Shown in pieces: positions 10,821-19,745 of a DNA stretch of 64,000 nt. The translations under genes were made by a program, and so were the position numbers. The stretch is from Pseudomonas sp. AOB-7 (GTDB taxonomy: Bacteria > Pseudomonadota > Gammaproteobacteria > Pseudomonadales > Pseudomonadaceae), in contig NZ_RFFK01000003.1 in assembly GCF_003696305.1 (NCBI RefSeq), positions 355,887-419,886 of the forward strand. Direction: 5' to 3'. Below the pieces are notes generated by a model. The model saw only the letters and a list, made by a program, of their open reading frames with translations. It did not search any database and was not told the origin of the DNA. Positions within the stretch are counted from its first letter, which is position 1; every line of letters begins with the position of its first letter.

Positions 10821-10887
10821 CGTAGGGTGGATCGCGCTTTATCGATCCACCGCTCTGGTGGATATAAAAAGCGATATCCACCCTACG
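10821..10887. repeat. Intergenic palindromic repeat, GTAGGGTGGAT family
   Basis: Perfect 12-base outer arms CGTAGGGTGGAT (10821-10832) and ATCCACCCTACG (10876-10887) enclose a second palindrome (GATCCACCGCTCTGGTGGAT). It lies 18 bases after the pgeF stop. Relatives are at 51957-52021 and 57053-57135. Confidence 0.8.
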
Positions 10888-10967
10888 GCCATCCCGCCAT
10901 CCCGCCATCTCCGCTAATCGGCGCTTTTGTAGCTCTTAATCACCATCATCAATAGTGCTGTGCCGAG

Positions 10968-10981
10968 CGAGACGACCGGTC
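10968..10981. promoter_or_regulatory. Candidate operator upstream of the TetR gene
   Basis: The 14-mer CGAGACGACCGGTC, with palindromic core GACCGGTC, lies 14 bases before the preferred start of the regulator. The identical 14-mer recurs at 11606-11619 ahead of the OYE gene. A shared site before both genes is what an autoregulating repressor of this pair would show. Confidence 0.55.
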
Positions 10982-10995
10982 ATATGCTCGGCGCC

Positions 10996-11586
10996 ATGAA
11001 CAGCATTCGACTCGACAAGCGCGACCTGATCCTGAGCAAGGGCTCGGCGGTGATGACCCGTCGCGGCTACCACGGCACCGGGGTACAGGAGATCGTCCAG
11101 GCCGCCGGGATTCCCAAGGGCAGCTTCTATCACTACTTCGCCAGCAAGGAAGACTTCGCCCTGCAGGCGCTGGCCTTTATCTACCGTCCGCGGCTGGAGC
11201 GTTATGCCCAGGCGCTGGGCAACCCGGCGCTGAGCCCGCGGGCGCGCATCCTCGGCTACTACCGCGACCTGCTGGCGCACTTCGCCCGCCAGGATTCGCC
11301 GCAGTACCACTGCTTCATCGGCAGCCTGAGTTTCGAGATGAGCGAGATGCTGCCGGCCATCGGCGCCGAAGTGGAGGCCATCCAGCAGGCCTCGGTGGAG
11401 ATCCTCCGTCAGTGCCTGGAGCAGGCGCGCGCCAGCGGCGAGCTGAGCGCTGACGAGGACTGCGGCAACCTCGCGATCTTTATTGCCAACGCCTGGCAGG
11501 GCGTGCTGGCGCGGCTCAAGGTGGGCCGCAGCCTGCAGCCGCTGGAAGCTTTCGTGTTGCGCCTGGAGCGTCTGCTGCAGGCCTGA
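10996..11586 (+). CDS. TetR-family repressor, NemR type
   Basis: One-component repressor of 196 residues. The N-terminal TetR helix-turn-helix is clear: ILSKGSAVMTRRGYHGTGVQ then EIVQAAGIPKGSFYHYFASK. The C-terminal ligand domain contains CFIGSLSFEMSEMLPAIGAE and resembles the NemR/AcuR group. Its only neighbour downstream is an Old Yellow Enzyme, and nemR-nemA is the classic pair for sensing reactive electrophiles through cysteines; Cys residues are present in QYHCFIG, LRQCLEQ and DEDCGN. Starts at GTG 10960 and ATG 10984 are also in frame, but 10960 would place the shared putative operator inside the gene. Confidence 0.82.
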   Translation: MNSIRLDKRDLILSKGSAVMTRRGYHGTGVQEIVQAAGIPKGSFYHYFASKEDFALQALAFIYRPRLERYAQALGNPALSPRARILGYYRDLLAHFARQDSPQYHCFIGSLSFEMSEMLPAIGAEVEAIQQASVEILRQCLEQARASGELSADEDCGNLAIFIANAWQGVLARLKVGRSLQPLEAFVLRLERLLQA

Positions 11587-11605
11587 TTTTTCTTGACCCT
11601 TGAAA

Positions 11606-11619
11606 CGAGACGACCGGTC
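11606..11619. promoter_or_regulatory. Candidate operator upstream of the OYE gene
   Basis: Second exact copy of CGAGACGACCGGTC, 25 bases before the OYE start and 20 bases after the regulator stop. It would allow the regulator to repress the reductase separately from its own gene. Confidence 0.55.
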
Positions 11620-11643
11620 GGTTGGCCGGCCCCAGGAGACCCC

Positions 11644-12753
11644 ATGAGCGCCCCCGTACAAGCCCTGTTCGCCCCCTTCCGCCTCGGCAACCTGGAGCTG
11701 CCGACCCGCGTGGTTATGGCGCCGATGACCCGTTCCTTCTCCCCCGGCGGCGTGCCCAACGCCCAGGTGGTGGAGTACTACCGCCGCCGCGCCGCCGCCG
11801 GCGTCGGCCTGATCATCACCGAGGGCACCACGGTCGGCCACCAGGCCGCCAACGGCTACCCCAACGTGCCGCGTTTCCATGGCGAGGACGCCCTGGCCGG
11901 CTGGAAGCAGGTGGTCGAGGCGGTGCATGCAGAGGGCGGCAAGATAGTTCCGCAGCTGTGGCACGTGGGCAACGTGCGACGCCTGGGTACCGAGCCGGAC
12001 GCCGGCGTGCCGGGCTACGGGCCGATGGAGAAGCTCAAGGACGGCAATGTCGTGGTGCACGGCATGACCAAACAGGATATCGACGAGGTGATCGCCGCCT
12101 TCGCCCAGGCCGCGCGCGATGCCAAGGCCATCGGCATGGACGGTGTGGAGATCCACGGCGCCCACGGCTACCTGATCGACCAGTTCTTCTGGGAAGGCTG
12201 CAACCAGCGCACGGACGAGTACGGTGGCGACCTGGCCGGCCGCTCGCGCTTCGCCATCGAGCTGATCCAGGCGGTGCGCGCCGCGGTCGGCCCGGACTTT
12301 CCGATCATCCTGCGCTTCTCGCAGTGGAAGCAGCAGGACTACAGCGCCCGCCTGGTGCAGAGCCCCGAGGAGCTGGAAGCCTTTCTCAAGCCGCTGTCCG
12401 AGGCCGGCGTGGATATCTTTCACTGCTCGACCCGGCGCTTCTGGGAGCCGGAGTTCGCCTGCAGCGACCTCAACCTGGCCGGCTGGACCCGTCAGCTCAC
12501 CGGCAAGCCGACCATCACCGTCGGCAGCGTCGGCCTGGACGGCGAGTTCCTGCAGTTCATGGTCAAGACCGACAAGGTCGCCGAGCCGGCCAGCATCGAC
12601 AACCTGCTCGAGCGGTTGCACAAGCAGGAGTTCGACCTGGTGGCGGTGGGCCGCGCGCTGCTGGTCGACCCGGACTGGGCGCTGAAGGTGCGCGAAGGGC
12701 GCGAGGGCGACATCCTGCCGTTCAGCCGCGATGCGCTGATGCAGCTGGTCTGA
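11644..12753 (+). CDS. nemA: Old Yellow Enzyme flavin reductase (N-ethylmaleimide reductase type)
   Basis: FMN-dependent, NADPH-using alkene reductase that detoxifies electrophiles such as maleimides and nitro-esters. It has 369 residues, the normal OYE length. ATG 11644 has a good AGGAG site 6 bases upstream; the frame is open further up but lacks one. Motifs are RVVMAPMTRSFSPGGVPN at the FMN site, and EIHGAHGYLIDQFFW with substrate-binding His171 and His174, a His-His pair as in E. coli NemA. The C-terminal phosphate-binding stretch contains FDLVAVGRALLVDPDWA. It probably forms a regulon with the TetR gene just upstream. Confidence 0.88.
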   Translation: MSAPVQALFAPFRLGNLELPTRVVMAPMTRSFSPGGVPNAQVVEYYRRRAAAGVGLIITEGTTVGHQAANGYPNVPRFHGEDALAGWKQVVEAVHAEGGKIVPQLWHVGNVRRLGTEPDAGVPGYGPMEKLKDGNVVVHGMTKQDIDEVIAAFAQAARDAKAIGMDGVEIHGAHGYLIDQFFWEGCNQRTDEYGGDLAGRSRFAIELIQAVRAAVGPDFPIILRFSQWKQQDYSARLVQSPEELEAFLKPLSEAGVDIFHCSTRRFWEPEFACSDLNLAGWTRQLTGKPTITVGSVGLDGEFLQFMVKTDKVAEPASIDNLLERLHKQEFDLVAVGRALLVDPDWALKVREGREGDILPFSRDALMQLV

Positions 12754-12794
12754 GGCTTCTTCCCCGGGCGCCGGTCTGCGGCGCCCACTTTCGA

Positions 12795-12818
12795 GCCCCG
12801 GCACATCGGGGCTTTTTT
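12795..12818 (+). terminator. Terminator after the OYE gene
   Basis: GCCCCG, loop GCACAT, CGGGGC, then six Ts. Confidence 0.9.
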
Positions 12819-12866
12819 ACGCCCGCTGGCAGGGTGCGGGGTGCGCCTCGGCTGCCTAGCCTGGCT

Positions 12867-12911
12867 GCAATCCGGCAGGGCTCAGGGCCCGGGCGCCTTG
12901 CCCCGGATTGC
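12867..12911. repeat. Palindrome overlapping the 3' end of the glycosyltransferase gene
   Basis: Nine-base arms GCAATCCGG (12867-12875) and CCGGATTGC (12903-12911), also found in the element next to algA. The glycosyltransferase stop codon (12882-12884) lies inside, so the last codons of that gene are repeat sequence. Confidence 0.6.
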
Positions 12912-14087
12912 GGCCGCGCCAGCCCTGTCGGCGACCTTGGGCGGTGCCTGCAGGGCGCCGCGCAGGTGCTGTTCGAACAGCTGGACGATGCCGTCCCAGC
13001 CCTGTCTGCCGGCGTGCTGGCGGGCATTGAGGCGAACCCGGCGCAGGGTCTCGTCGTCTTCCAGCAGCCAGCAGGCCGCCTCGCAGAAGCCGTGCTCGTC
13101 GCCGGGGCGGGCGAGGGCGCCGTTGTGCCCGTGGTGAATATGCTGGGCGGCGGCGGCCTGGTCGTAGGCCACCACGCCGAGGCCCGAGGCCAGCGCCTCC
13201 AGCACCACGTTGCCGAAGGTCTCAGACAGGCTGGGAAACAGGAACAAATCGCCCGAGGCATAGTGTGCGGCCAGCGCCTCGCCGCGTTGCAGGCCACAGA
13301 ACACCGCGTCCGGCAGCTGCGCCTGGAGACTGGCGCGCTGCGGGCCGTCGCCCACCAGGATCAGGCGCATGCGCCGGCGCGGCTGGCTCGCCTGCAGGGC
13401 GGTGAAGGCCTTGCCCAGCAGGCCGAGGTTCTTCTCCGCGGCCAGGCGGCCGACATGCAGCACGGCCAGCTCGTCGGGGCCCAGGCCCCAGCTGGCGCGC
13501 AGCGCCTCGCTGCGCCGGCTGGGGTGGAACAGCTGGCTGTCGACGCCGCGGGCGAGCAGGGCCAGGCGCTCGAAGTCGCGCCGCTGCAGCTCGATCTGCT
13601 GCCCGGCGCTGGGCACCAGGGTCAGTTGCGAGCGGTTGTGGAACCAGCGCAGGTAGTTGGTCAGCAGGCGGGTCAGCAGACCGACGCCGTAGTGCCCGGT
13701 GTACTGCTGGAAGTTGGTATGAAAGCCGCTGACCACCGGGATGCCCAGGCGCCGGGCGGCGCGCAGGGCGGACAGGCCGAGCGGGCCTTCGGTGGCGATA
13801 TAGAGCACGTCCGGGCGTTGCCGTTGCCAGCGCCGCAGCAGCTTGTGCAGCGCCGACTGGCCCCACTGCAGGCCGGGGTAGCCGGGCAGCGGCCAGCCGC
13901 GGGTCAGCAGCAGGTCGGCGTCCAGCGGCTGCGCCGGGTCCGTCGCCTGGCGCGGGCGCACCAGCTGCACGCGATGGCCGCGGCCGCGCAGGCCCTCGAC
14001 CAGGCGGCCGAGGGTGTTGGCCACGCCGTTGATTTCCGGCGGGTAGGTTTCGCTGATCAGGGTGATTTGCAGGGCGGTCGGGTTCAT
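12882..14087 (-). CDS. GT4-family glycosyltransferase
   Basis: Cytoplasmic retaining glycosyltransferase of GT-B fold, 401 residues from ATG 14087. An upstream start at 14120 is in frame but adds a non-conserved tail. The N-terminal domain begins LQITLISETYPPEINGVANT, typical of GT4 enzymes acting on lipids or phosphatidylinositol. The donor domain has HVGRLAAEKNLGLL and the EX7E region FPSLSETFGNVVLEALASG. The acceptor is unknown. The SqdX/DGD-like N-terminus and homology to PAO1 PA0842 (recalled) hint at a glycolipid, possibly made under phosphate stress. It lies 39 bases downstream of cysZ on the same strand. The last residues come from a palindromic repeat. Confidence 0.82.
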   Translation of the reverse strand: MNPTALQITLISETYPPEINGVANTLGRLVEGLRGRGHRVQLVRPRQATDPAQPLDADLLLTRGWPLPGYPGLQWGQSALHKLLRRWQRQRPDVLYIATEGPLGLSALRAARRLGIPVVSGFHTNFQQYTGHYGVGLLTRLLTNYLRWFHNRSQLTLVPSAGQQIELQRRDFERLALLARGVDSQLFHPSRRSEALRASWGLGPDELAVLHVGRLAAEKNLGLLGKAFTALQASQPRRRMRLILVGDGPQRASLQAQLPDAVFCGLQRGEALAAHYASGDLFLFPSLSETFGNVVLEALASGLGVVAYDQAAAAQHIHHGHNGALARPGDEHGFCEAACWLLEDDETLRRVRLNARQHAGRQGWDGIVQLFEQHLRGALQAPPKVADRAGAAAIRGKAPGP

Positions 14088-14126
14088 GACGGCAGTGTGG
14101 GCCGCCGCCATGTAGCCCATGTGACG

Positions 14127-14885
14127 TCAGGGTTGCGTTTTTGTGACGGGCTCCGCGCCGCGTTCGCGCACCCAGAACAGCGTGGCGCCGGCCACCGCCG
14201 CCGGCATGACGAGGATATTGACGAAGGGAATCAGCAGCGCGGCGTAGGTGATGCCGCCGAAGCTCAGGCTCTGCCAGCGCTTTTCGCGCAGCCAGGCGAG
14301 CATGTCCTGCCAGCTCAGCTTGTTGTTGTCCGCCGGGTAGTCGATGTACTGCACCGCCATCATCCACACGCCGAACAGCAGCCACAGCGGCGCGGCCACC
14401 AGGTTGACCACCGGGATGAAGCTCAGGATCAGCAGGGCGATGGCGCGCGGCAGGAAATAGGCCAGCTTGCGCGCCTCGCGGCCGAGGGTGCGCGGCACCA
14501 TGGCCGCCAGTTCGGCCCAGCTGAAGGGCGGGAAGTGATCCTCGCCGCGCACCACCACCTCGACCTTCTCGGCGAGAAAACCGTTGAACGGCGCGGCGAT
14601 GATATTGGCCAGCAGGGTGAAGCTGAAGAACACCATCAGCAGCACCAGCACCACGAACAGCGGCCACAGCAGGTACTCGAGAAAGCTCAGCCAGCTCGGC
14701 AGGCTGGGCATGAAGGCATCGACCCAGCCGCCGAACTGCTGCACGGCGACGCCGATCAAGGCGACGAAGAGGATCAGGTTGACCGTCAGCGGCAGCAGCA
14801 CGAACAGGCGCAGGCCGGGGCTGAGCACCAGCTTCAGGCCTTCGCGCAGGTATTGCGGGCCGGACAGAACGGGGGCAGCGGGCAT
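14127..14885 (-). CDS. cysZ: Sulfate transporter CysZ
   Basis: Inner-membrane sulfate uptake protein (EI24/CysZ family) feeding cysteine synthesis, 252 residues. The N-terminus [20 protein letters not shown] is the family signature and is followed by several long hydrophobic helices: [32 protein letters not shown], and [20 protein letters not shown]. The segment [15 protein letters not shown] is also diagnostic. It is followed by the GT4 gene and preceded by a diguanylate cyclase on the same strand. Confidence 0.92.
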   Translation of the reverse strand: MPAAPVLSGPQYLREGLKLVLSPGLRLFVLLPLTVNLILFVALIGVAVQQFGGWVDAFMPSLPSWLSFLEYLLWPLFVVLVLLMVFFSFTLLANIIAAPFNGFLAEKVEVVVRGEDHFPPFSWAELAAMVPRTLGREARKLAYFLPRAIALLILSFIPVVNLVAAPLWLLFGVWMMAVQYIDYPADNNKLSWQDMLAWLREKRWQSLSFGGITYAALLIPFVNILVMPAAVAGATLFWVRERGAEPVTKTQP

Positions 14886-14953
14886 GAGGGGCTCCAGGGT
14901 GGTTGAGTCGCGCGACCATACCGACTTTGCCGGGGCGGCGAAAGTTCAGCGGT

Positions 14954-16936
14954 TCATGGCTCCGCCGTGCTGGCCTGCGGCTGGTACAGCACCACCTGGT
15001 TGCGCTTGCGCTTGGCCAGGTACATGGCGCTGTCGGCGGCCTTGATCAGCGCCTCGGCCTCGCCGGCGTGCAGCGGGCAGAGGGCGATGCCGATGCTCGG
15101 GGTGACGAAGTCGATGCGCTCGCCGAGTATGTCGAACGGCGCGCCGAGGCTGGCCAGCATACGCTCGCCCAGGGCCTGCGCGGCCTCGGCGCTGGCGCCG
15201 GCGAGCAGCAGGGTGAATTCGTCGCCGCCCAGGCGGTACAGCTTGCCGGGCTGGCGCAGGCCGTGCTGCAGACGCGCGGCGATGGCCACCAGCAGGGCGT
15301 CGCCGGCGTCGTGGCCGAACTGGTCGTTGACCTGCTTGAAGTGGTCCAGGTCGATGAACATTAGGGCCAGCGGGCCGGCGTTGCCGCTCAGCGCCTGGTC
15401 GAGGTCGTGCTGCAGCTGTTCGTTGAACGCCTTGCGGTTGCCCAGGCCGGTGAGTGGGTCGCGGTAGGCCAGGTCGTGCAGGTGGCGCTGGTAGGCCATG
15501 CGTTCGCTGACGTCGCGCAGGATGCCGCGGTAGCCGAGCAAGGCGCCGCCGCGCTCGCGGATGGCGCTGACCCGCGCCTCGCAGTCCAGGGTCTGGCCGT
15601 CGCCGCGGCGAAAGCGCGCGGTGAAGGTGTCGCGGCTGGCGTCGTCGCGCGCCTGCTGGAACAGCTGGCGGGCGCGCTCGACCTCGTCGCCGGCCAGCAG
15701 CTCGACGAAGGGGCGGTGCAGCAGCTGGTCGTCGCGGTAGCCGAGCAGGCGCTCCAGGGCGCGGTTGAAACGCTGCAGGCGGCCCTCGGCGTCCACCTCG
15801 AAGTAGCCGTCGTGGATCGCGTCGAGCACCACGCGGTCGCGCGCCTCGCTCTGTTCCAGGCGCTCGAGCATCTGGTTGAGGCCGGTGCTGAGCGCGCCCA
15901 GCTCGTCGCGGCCGAGGTCGCCGACCCGCGGCAGGCGGGCCTGGTCGCCGATGGCGGCGATCTCGCCATTGAGCCGGCCGAGGCGGCGCAGCACCCAGAA
16001 CTCCAGGCCGATGTACACCAGCAGCGCCGCCGCCAGGGCGATCGCCAGGCTGAGGCCGAGGAAGAAGTGGATGGCCTCGCCGCCCTTGCGGAAGTTGATG
16101 CGCTCGCCGGTCAGCTGCAGGCGCAGTTCCGGCTCGCCGAGGCTGTTGGCCGATTGCAGCTCGATACGCTGACGCTGCGCGTCGAGCAGGCTGCGCGGGC
16201 TGAGCCAGCCCTGCGGCAGCGGGGTGTCGGCGGGCAGGGCCAGGCGTTGCCAGTCGTCGTCCATCGCCACGGGCGGCAGCAGGCGCAGGTCGCCGAGGGT
16301 GCGCAGCTGCAGGTTCTCCTGGCGTGCGCCGTCGAAGAAATAGCCGGCCAGCAGGCTGCCGATGGCCTCGGCGCTGCCCTGGCTGTTGCTCACCGCGCTG
16401 ACCGTCAGCAGCAGCGGCACGCCCTGCACCAGCAGCAGCTGGCCGGACTGGAACTGCGCATCGCCGCCGTGCTGCAAAAGGCCCAGGCGCTGACTGCGGG
16501 CGAGGATGTCGCGGCGCAGGCTGGCGATGCTGCGCGGGCGCTCGCCGCCGACCGGGAGCATGTCGAGCAGGTCCGGCGGCGCCCATTGTTCGACCACCAC
16601 CTGGCCGCGGTCGTCGAGCAGCACCATGAAGTCGAAGTCGAGGTTGGCCAGTTGCCCGGGGTCGAGGTTGCGCCGCAGGAAGCGGCTGCGGTCGCCTTCG
16701 CCGAGCAGCAGCTCGTAGCTGCCGTCCCACCAGGCATAGCTGCGCAGCAGGCTGCTGGTGCGGTGGATATGGGCGAGCAGCAGGGCATGCGCCTTGTGCG
16801 CCTCGGCCTGCAGGCGCAGGTTGTCCTGCTGGTCGAAGCGGCTCAGCAGCAGGCGCTCGGAGAGGCCGTAGACGGCCAGCAGGGTCAGCACCAGCAGGGG
16901 GGCGAACAGCGAGAACAGGCGGGTGCGCAGGGTCAT
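14954..16936 (-). CDS. Membrane diguanylate cyclase with CHASE4, HAMP, PAS and GGDEF domains
   Basis: Makes cyclic di-GMP in response to a periplasmic signal. It has 660 residues from ATG 16936 (MTLRTRLFSLFAPLLVLTLL, the first membrane helix). A periplasmic CHASE4-like domain spans about residues 45-260. A second membrane helix (IALAAALLVYIGLEFWV) follows, then a HAMP-like linker with RLPRVGDLGRDELGALSTGL, a PAS/PAC module (RRGDGQTLDCEARVSAIRER) and the catalytic domain with RLGGDEFTLLL. The active-site GGDEF is intact. The allosteric I-site (RXXD just before it) reads RQPG, so product inhibition is probably lost. PAO1 PA0847, also next to cysZ, is the likely counterpart. Confidence 0.9.
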   Translation of the reverse strand: MTLRTRLFSLFAPLLVLTLLAVYGLSERLLLSRFDQQDNLRLQAEAHKAHALLLAHIHRTSSLLRSYAWWDGSYELLLGEGDRSRFLRRNLDPGQLANLDFDFMVLLDDRGQVVVEQWAPPDLLDMLPVGGERPRSIASLRRDILARSQRLGLLQHGGDAQFQSGQLLLVQGVPLLLTVSAVSNSQGSAEAIGSLLAGYFFDGARQENLQLRTLGDLRLLPPVAMDDDWQRLALPADTPLPQGWLSPRSLLDAQRQRIELQSANSLGEPELRLQLTGERINFRKGGEAIHFFLGLSLAIALAAALLVYIGLEFWVLRRLGRLNGEIAAIGDQARLPRVGDLGRDELGALSTGLNQMLERLEQSEARDRVVLDAIHDGYFEVDAEGRLQRFNRALERLLGYRDDQLLHRPFVELLAGDEVERARQLFQQARDDASRDTFTARFRRGDGQTLDCEARVSAIRERGGALLGYRGILRDVSERMAYQRHLHDLAYRDPLTGLGNRKAFNEQLQHDLDQALSGNAGPLALMFIDLDHFKQVNDQFGHDAGDALLVAIAARLQHGLRQPGKLYRLGGDEFTLLLAGASAEAAQALGERMLASLGAPFDILGERIDFVTPSIGIALCPLHAGEAEALIKAADSAMYLAKRKRNQVVLYQPQASTAEP

Positions 16937-17168
16937 GACGGCATTCGTCCCTGAAGTCGATGGGCCCAGTATAGCCAGGGCGGACGATCCTTCCGGTCGA
17001 TAGCGGGGCTCTATGTCGCGCATTGGCAATGGGTATTTCCGCTCGCGCCGAGCGCTCGCTAGCCTGGCGACCAGTTTCACACTTTGCCGGGCTCCCCCTG
17101 CGTCAGCCTTACCCACGTGCTCGGGAGCCCGTTCTTATCTCAGCCGGCGCAGGTGCCGGGAGGAGTAG

Positions 17169-18119
<951 letters not shown>

Positions 18120-18137
18120 GCTCCGGTTGTGGACAAC

Positions 18138-18168
18138 GCCCCGGCATCGCGAGATGGCGGGGCTTTTT
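18138..18168 (+). terminator. Terminator after trxB
   Basis: GCCCCGGCATC pairs with GATGGCGGGGC (one G-G mismatch) around a GCGA loop, followed by five Ts. Confidence 0.88.
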
Positions 18169-18194
18169 CGTGGTAGCCCCCCACCCACTATGAC

Positions 18195-19355
18195 TCAATC
18201 CGGCCAGTGCCAGGCCGGTTCGTCCAGCAGGCCCTGGCCGCGGATGCCGGTCTGGCCCAGCGCTTTGTCCAGCTCCAGGGCGTTGCACGCCGGGCTTTGC
18301 TTGAGCGTGGCGATCAGGCGGCTGGCGTGGGACACCACCCACACCTGGGTGTGCTGCGAGGCGGCGATGATCAGGCGGCCGAGCGCGGGCAGCAGATCCG
18401 GGTGCAGGCTGGTTTCCGGTTCGTTGAGCACCATCAGCGACGGCGGCCGCGGGGTGAGCAGGGCGGCCACCAGCAGCAGGTAGCGCAGGGTGCCATCGGA
18501 TAGCTCGGCGGCGCTCAAGGGGCGCAGCAGGCCTTCCTGGCGCAGCTCGACGGCGAAGCGTCCGCCGGCCTGGAAGTCGATATGCAGGCGGCTGCCGGGA
18601 AAGGCGTCGTCGATGGCGGCATCCAGCGCGGCGCGGTCGCCGATCTCGCGGATGGTCTGCAGCGCCGCGGCCAGGTCGCGGCCGTCGTGATGCAGCACCG
18701 GTGTGCGCGTGCCTAATTGCGGCTGGCGCGCCGGGGCCTCGGCGTCGCTGCGAAAGTGATCGTAGAAACGCCAGCGGCGGATGGTTTCGCGTAGCTGGAA
18801 GACTTCCGGGCAGCTCGGGTCGTTGCCGATCTGGTCGAACAGGCTGTCGTAGCTCGGCAGGTGCTGGGCCAGCACCTGCCAGCTGCGGCCTTCGCGCAGG
18901 CGCACCATGGGCCCGGCGCGATCCACCAGCAGCGAGGCGGGGCGGTAGCTGGCGCCGGCCCAGATGCACTCGCGCTTGATCTCCGGGTCGAGGGCGAAGG
19001 CCGAGCGGCTCGGCTCGGGCAGGCCGAGGGCAATCGCATAGCCGAAATCCTCGCCGGCAAAGCCCAGGCGCAGACGCATCGCGTGCTGCCGTGGGCCGCC
19101 TTGCACCGGTGCCTCGCCGCTGCGCATGCGCCGGGAAATCTGCTCCGGCCCGGCCCAGAAACTCGACTCCAGCCCGCCCTCTCGGGCCAGCGCATTGACC
19201 ACCCCGCCCTGGGCGGTTTCCGCCAGCAGGCGCAGGGCGCGGTAGAGATTGGACTTGCCGCTGCCGTTGGCGCCGGTGATCAGGTTGAGTTGGCCCAGCG
19301 GCAGCACCAGGCTGTTGATCGAGCGGTAGTTGGCGACGGCGAGGGTATGCAGCAT
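18195..19355 (-). CDS. Orphan AAA ATPase of the SMC/RecF-like superfamily (COG4637 type)
   Basis: Predicted ATPase of unknown role, 386 residues. The N-terminus LAVANYRSINSLVLPLGQLN leads to Walker A ITGANGSGKSNLYRALRLL. The C-terminal half carries the ABC-type signature LSDGTLRYLLLVAAL, a Walker B region LMVLNEPETSLHPDLLPALG and the switch histidine VWVVSHASRL. The middle 150 residues are a short insert instead of a long coiled coil, so it is closer to RecF/OLD-type proteins than to SMC. The position before the catalytic Glu in Walker B is Asn, where Asp is usual. No nuclease (Toprim) domain is fused and no partner gene lies alongside, so a defence or repair role is only a guess. Confidence 0.8.
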   Translation of the reverse strand: MLHTLAVANYRSINSLVLPLGQLNLITGANGSGKSNLYRALRLLAETAQGGVVNALAREGGLESSFWAGPEQISRRMRSGEAPVQGGPRQHAMRLRLGFAGEDFGYAIALGLPEPSRSAFALDPEIKRECIWAGASYRPASLLVDRAGPMVRLREGRSWQVLAQHLPSYDSLFDQIGNDPSCPEVFQLRETIRRWRFYDHFRSDAEAPARQPQLGTRTPVLHHDGRDLAAALQTIREIGDRAALDAAIDDAFPGSRLHIDFQAGGRFAVELRQEGLLRPLSAAELSDGTLRYLLLVAALLTPRPPSLMVLNEPETSLHPDLLPALGRLIIAASQHTQVWVVSHASRLIATLKQSPACNALELDKALGQTGIRGQGLLDEPAWHWPD

Positions 19356-19376
19356 GGGTGTCGTCCTGACCAGGAA

Positions 19377-19745
19377 TCAGCGGCCGTGGCGCGGCGAGAA
19401 GGCCAGCCAGGCCAGCAGCGGGTAGCACAGGTAGTGCAGGCTGAACAGGAACAGGCCCATGGGGCTGGGGGTGTCCTGCAGGGCCATCATCGCCAGCAGG
19501 CCCAGGTAGAGCAGCGCCAGCAGGCCGCCGTAGAGCGCGGTGAAGCGCCAGCGTTCGGCGTTGCTCGGCGCGCGCCCTTCGCGCCAGTGGAACAGCAGCG
19601 CCAGGCCGGCGGCGATGGCGGCGGCGATCAGCAGGGTGGTCAGCACCCCGCCGAGGCGCACGAAGGTGCGCAGCAGCAGGTTCAGCAGCACCGCCGCGAG
19701 CACCCCGCCGAGGGCGTAGTAGCGCAGTTGCACGGCGCCGCTCAC
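19377..19745 (-). CDS. Small four-helix membrane protein, unknown function
   Basis: A 122-residue inner-membrane protein I do not recognise. Translation from a GTG at 19745 overlaps the stop of the short-chain dehydrogenase (GTGA), implying coupling. Four hydrophobic stretches are visible: YYALGGVLAAVLLNLLL, LTTLLIAAAIAAGLALLFHW, FTALYGGLLALLYLGLLAMM and LFLFSLHYLCYPLLAWLAF, with a charged loop (REGRAPSNAERWR) between the second and third. It may serve the adjacent oxidoreductase, but nothing in the sequence shows how. Confidence 0.7.
   Translation of the reverse strand: MSGAVQLRYYALGGVLAAVLLNLLLRTFVRLGGVLTTLLIAAAIAAGLALLFHWREGRAPSNAERWRFTALYGGLLALLYLGLLAMMALQDTPSPMGLFLFSLHYLCYPLLAWLAFSPRHGR

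Noticed and set aside
18195-19355. A complete anti-phage system around the AAA ATPase
   Set aside because: The neighbours (trxB, SDR, small membrane protein) are not defence genes and no nuclease, toxin or reverse transcriptase is near.
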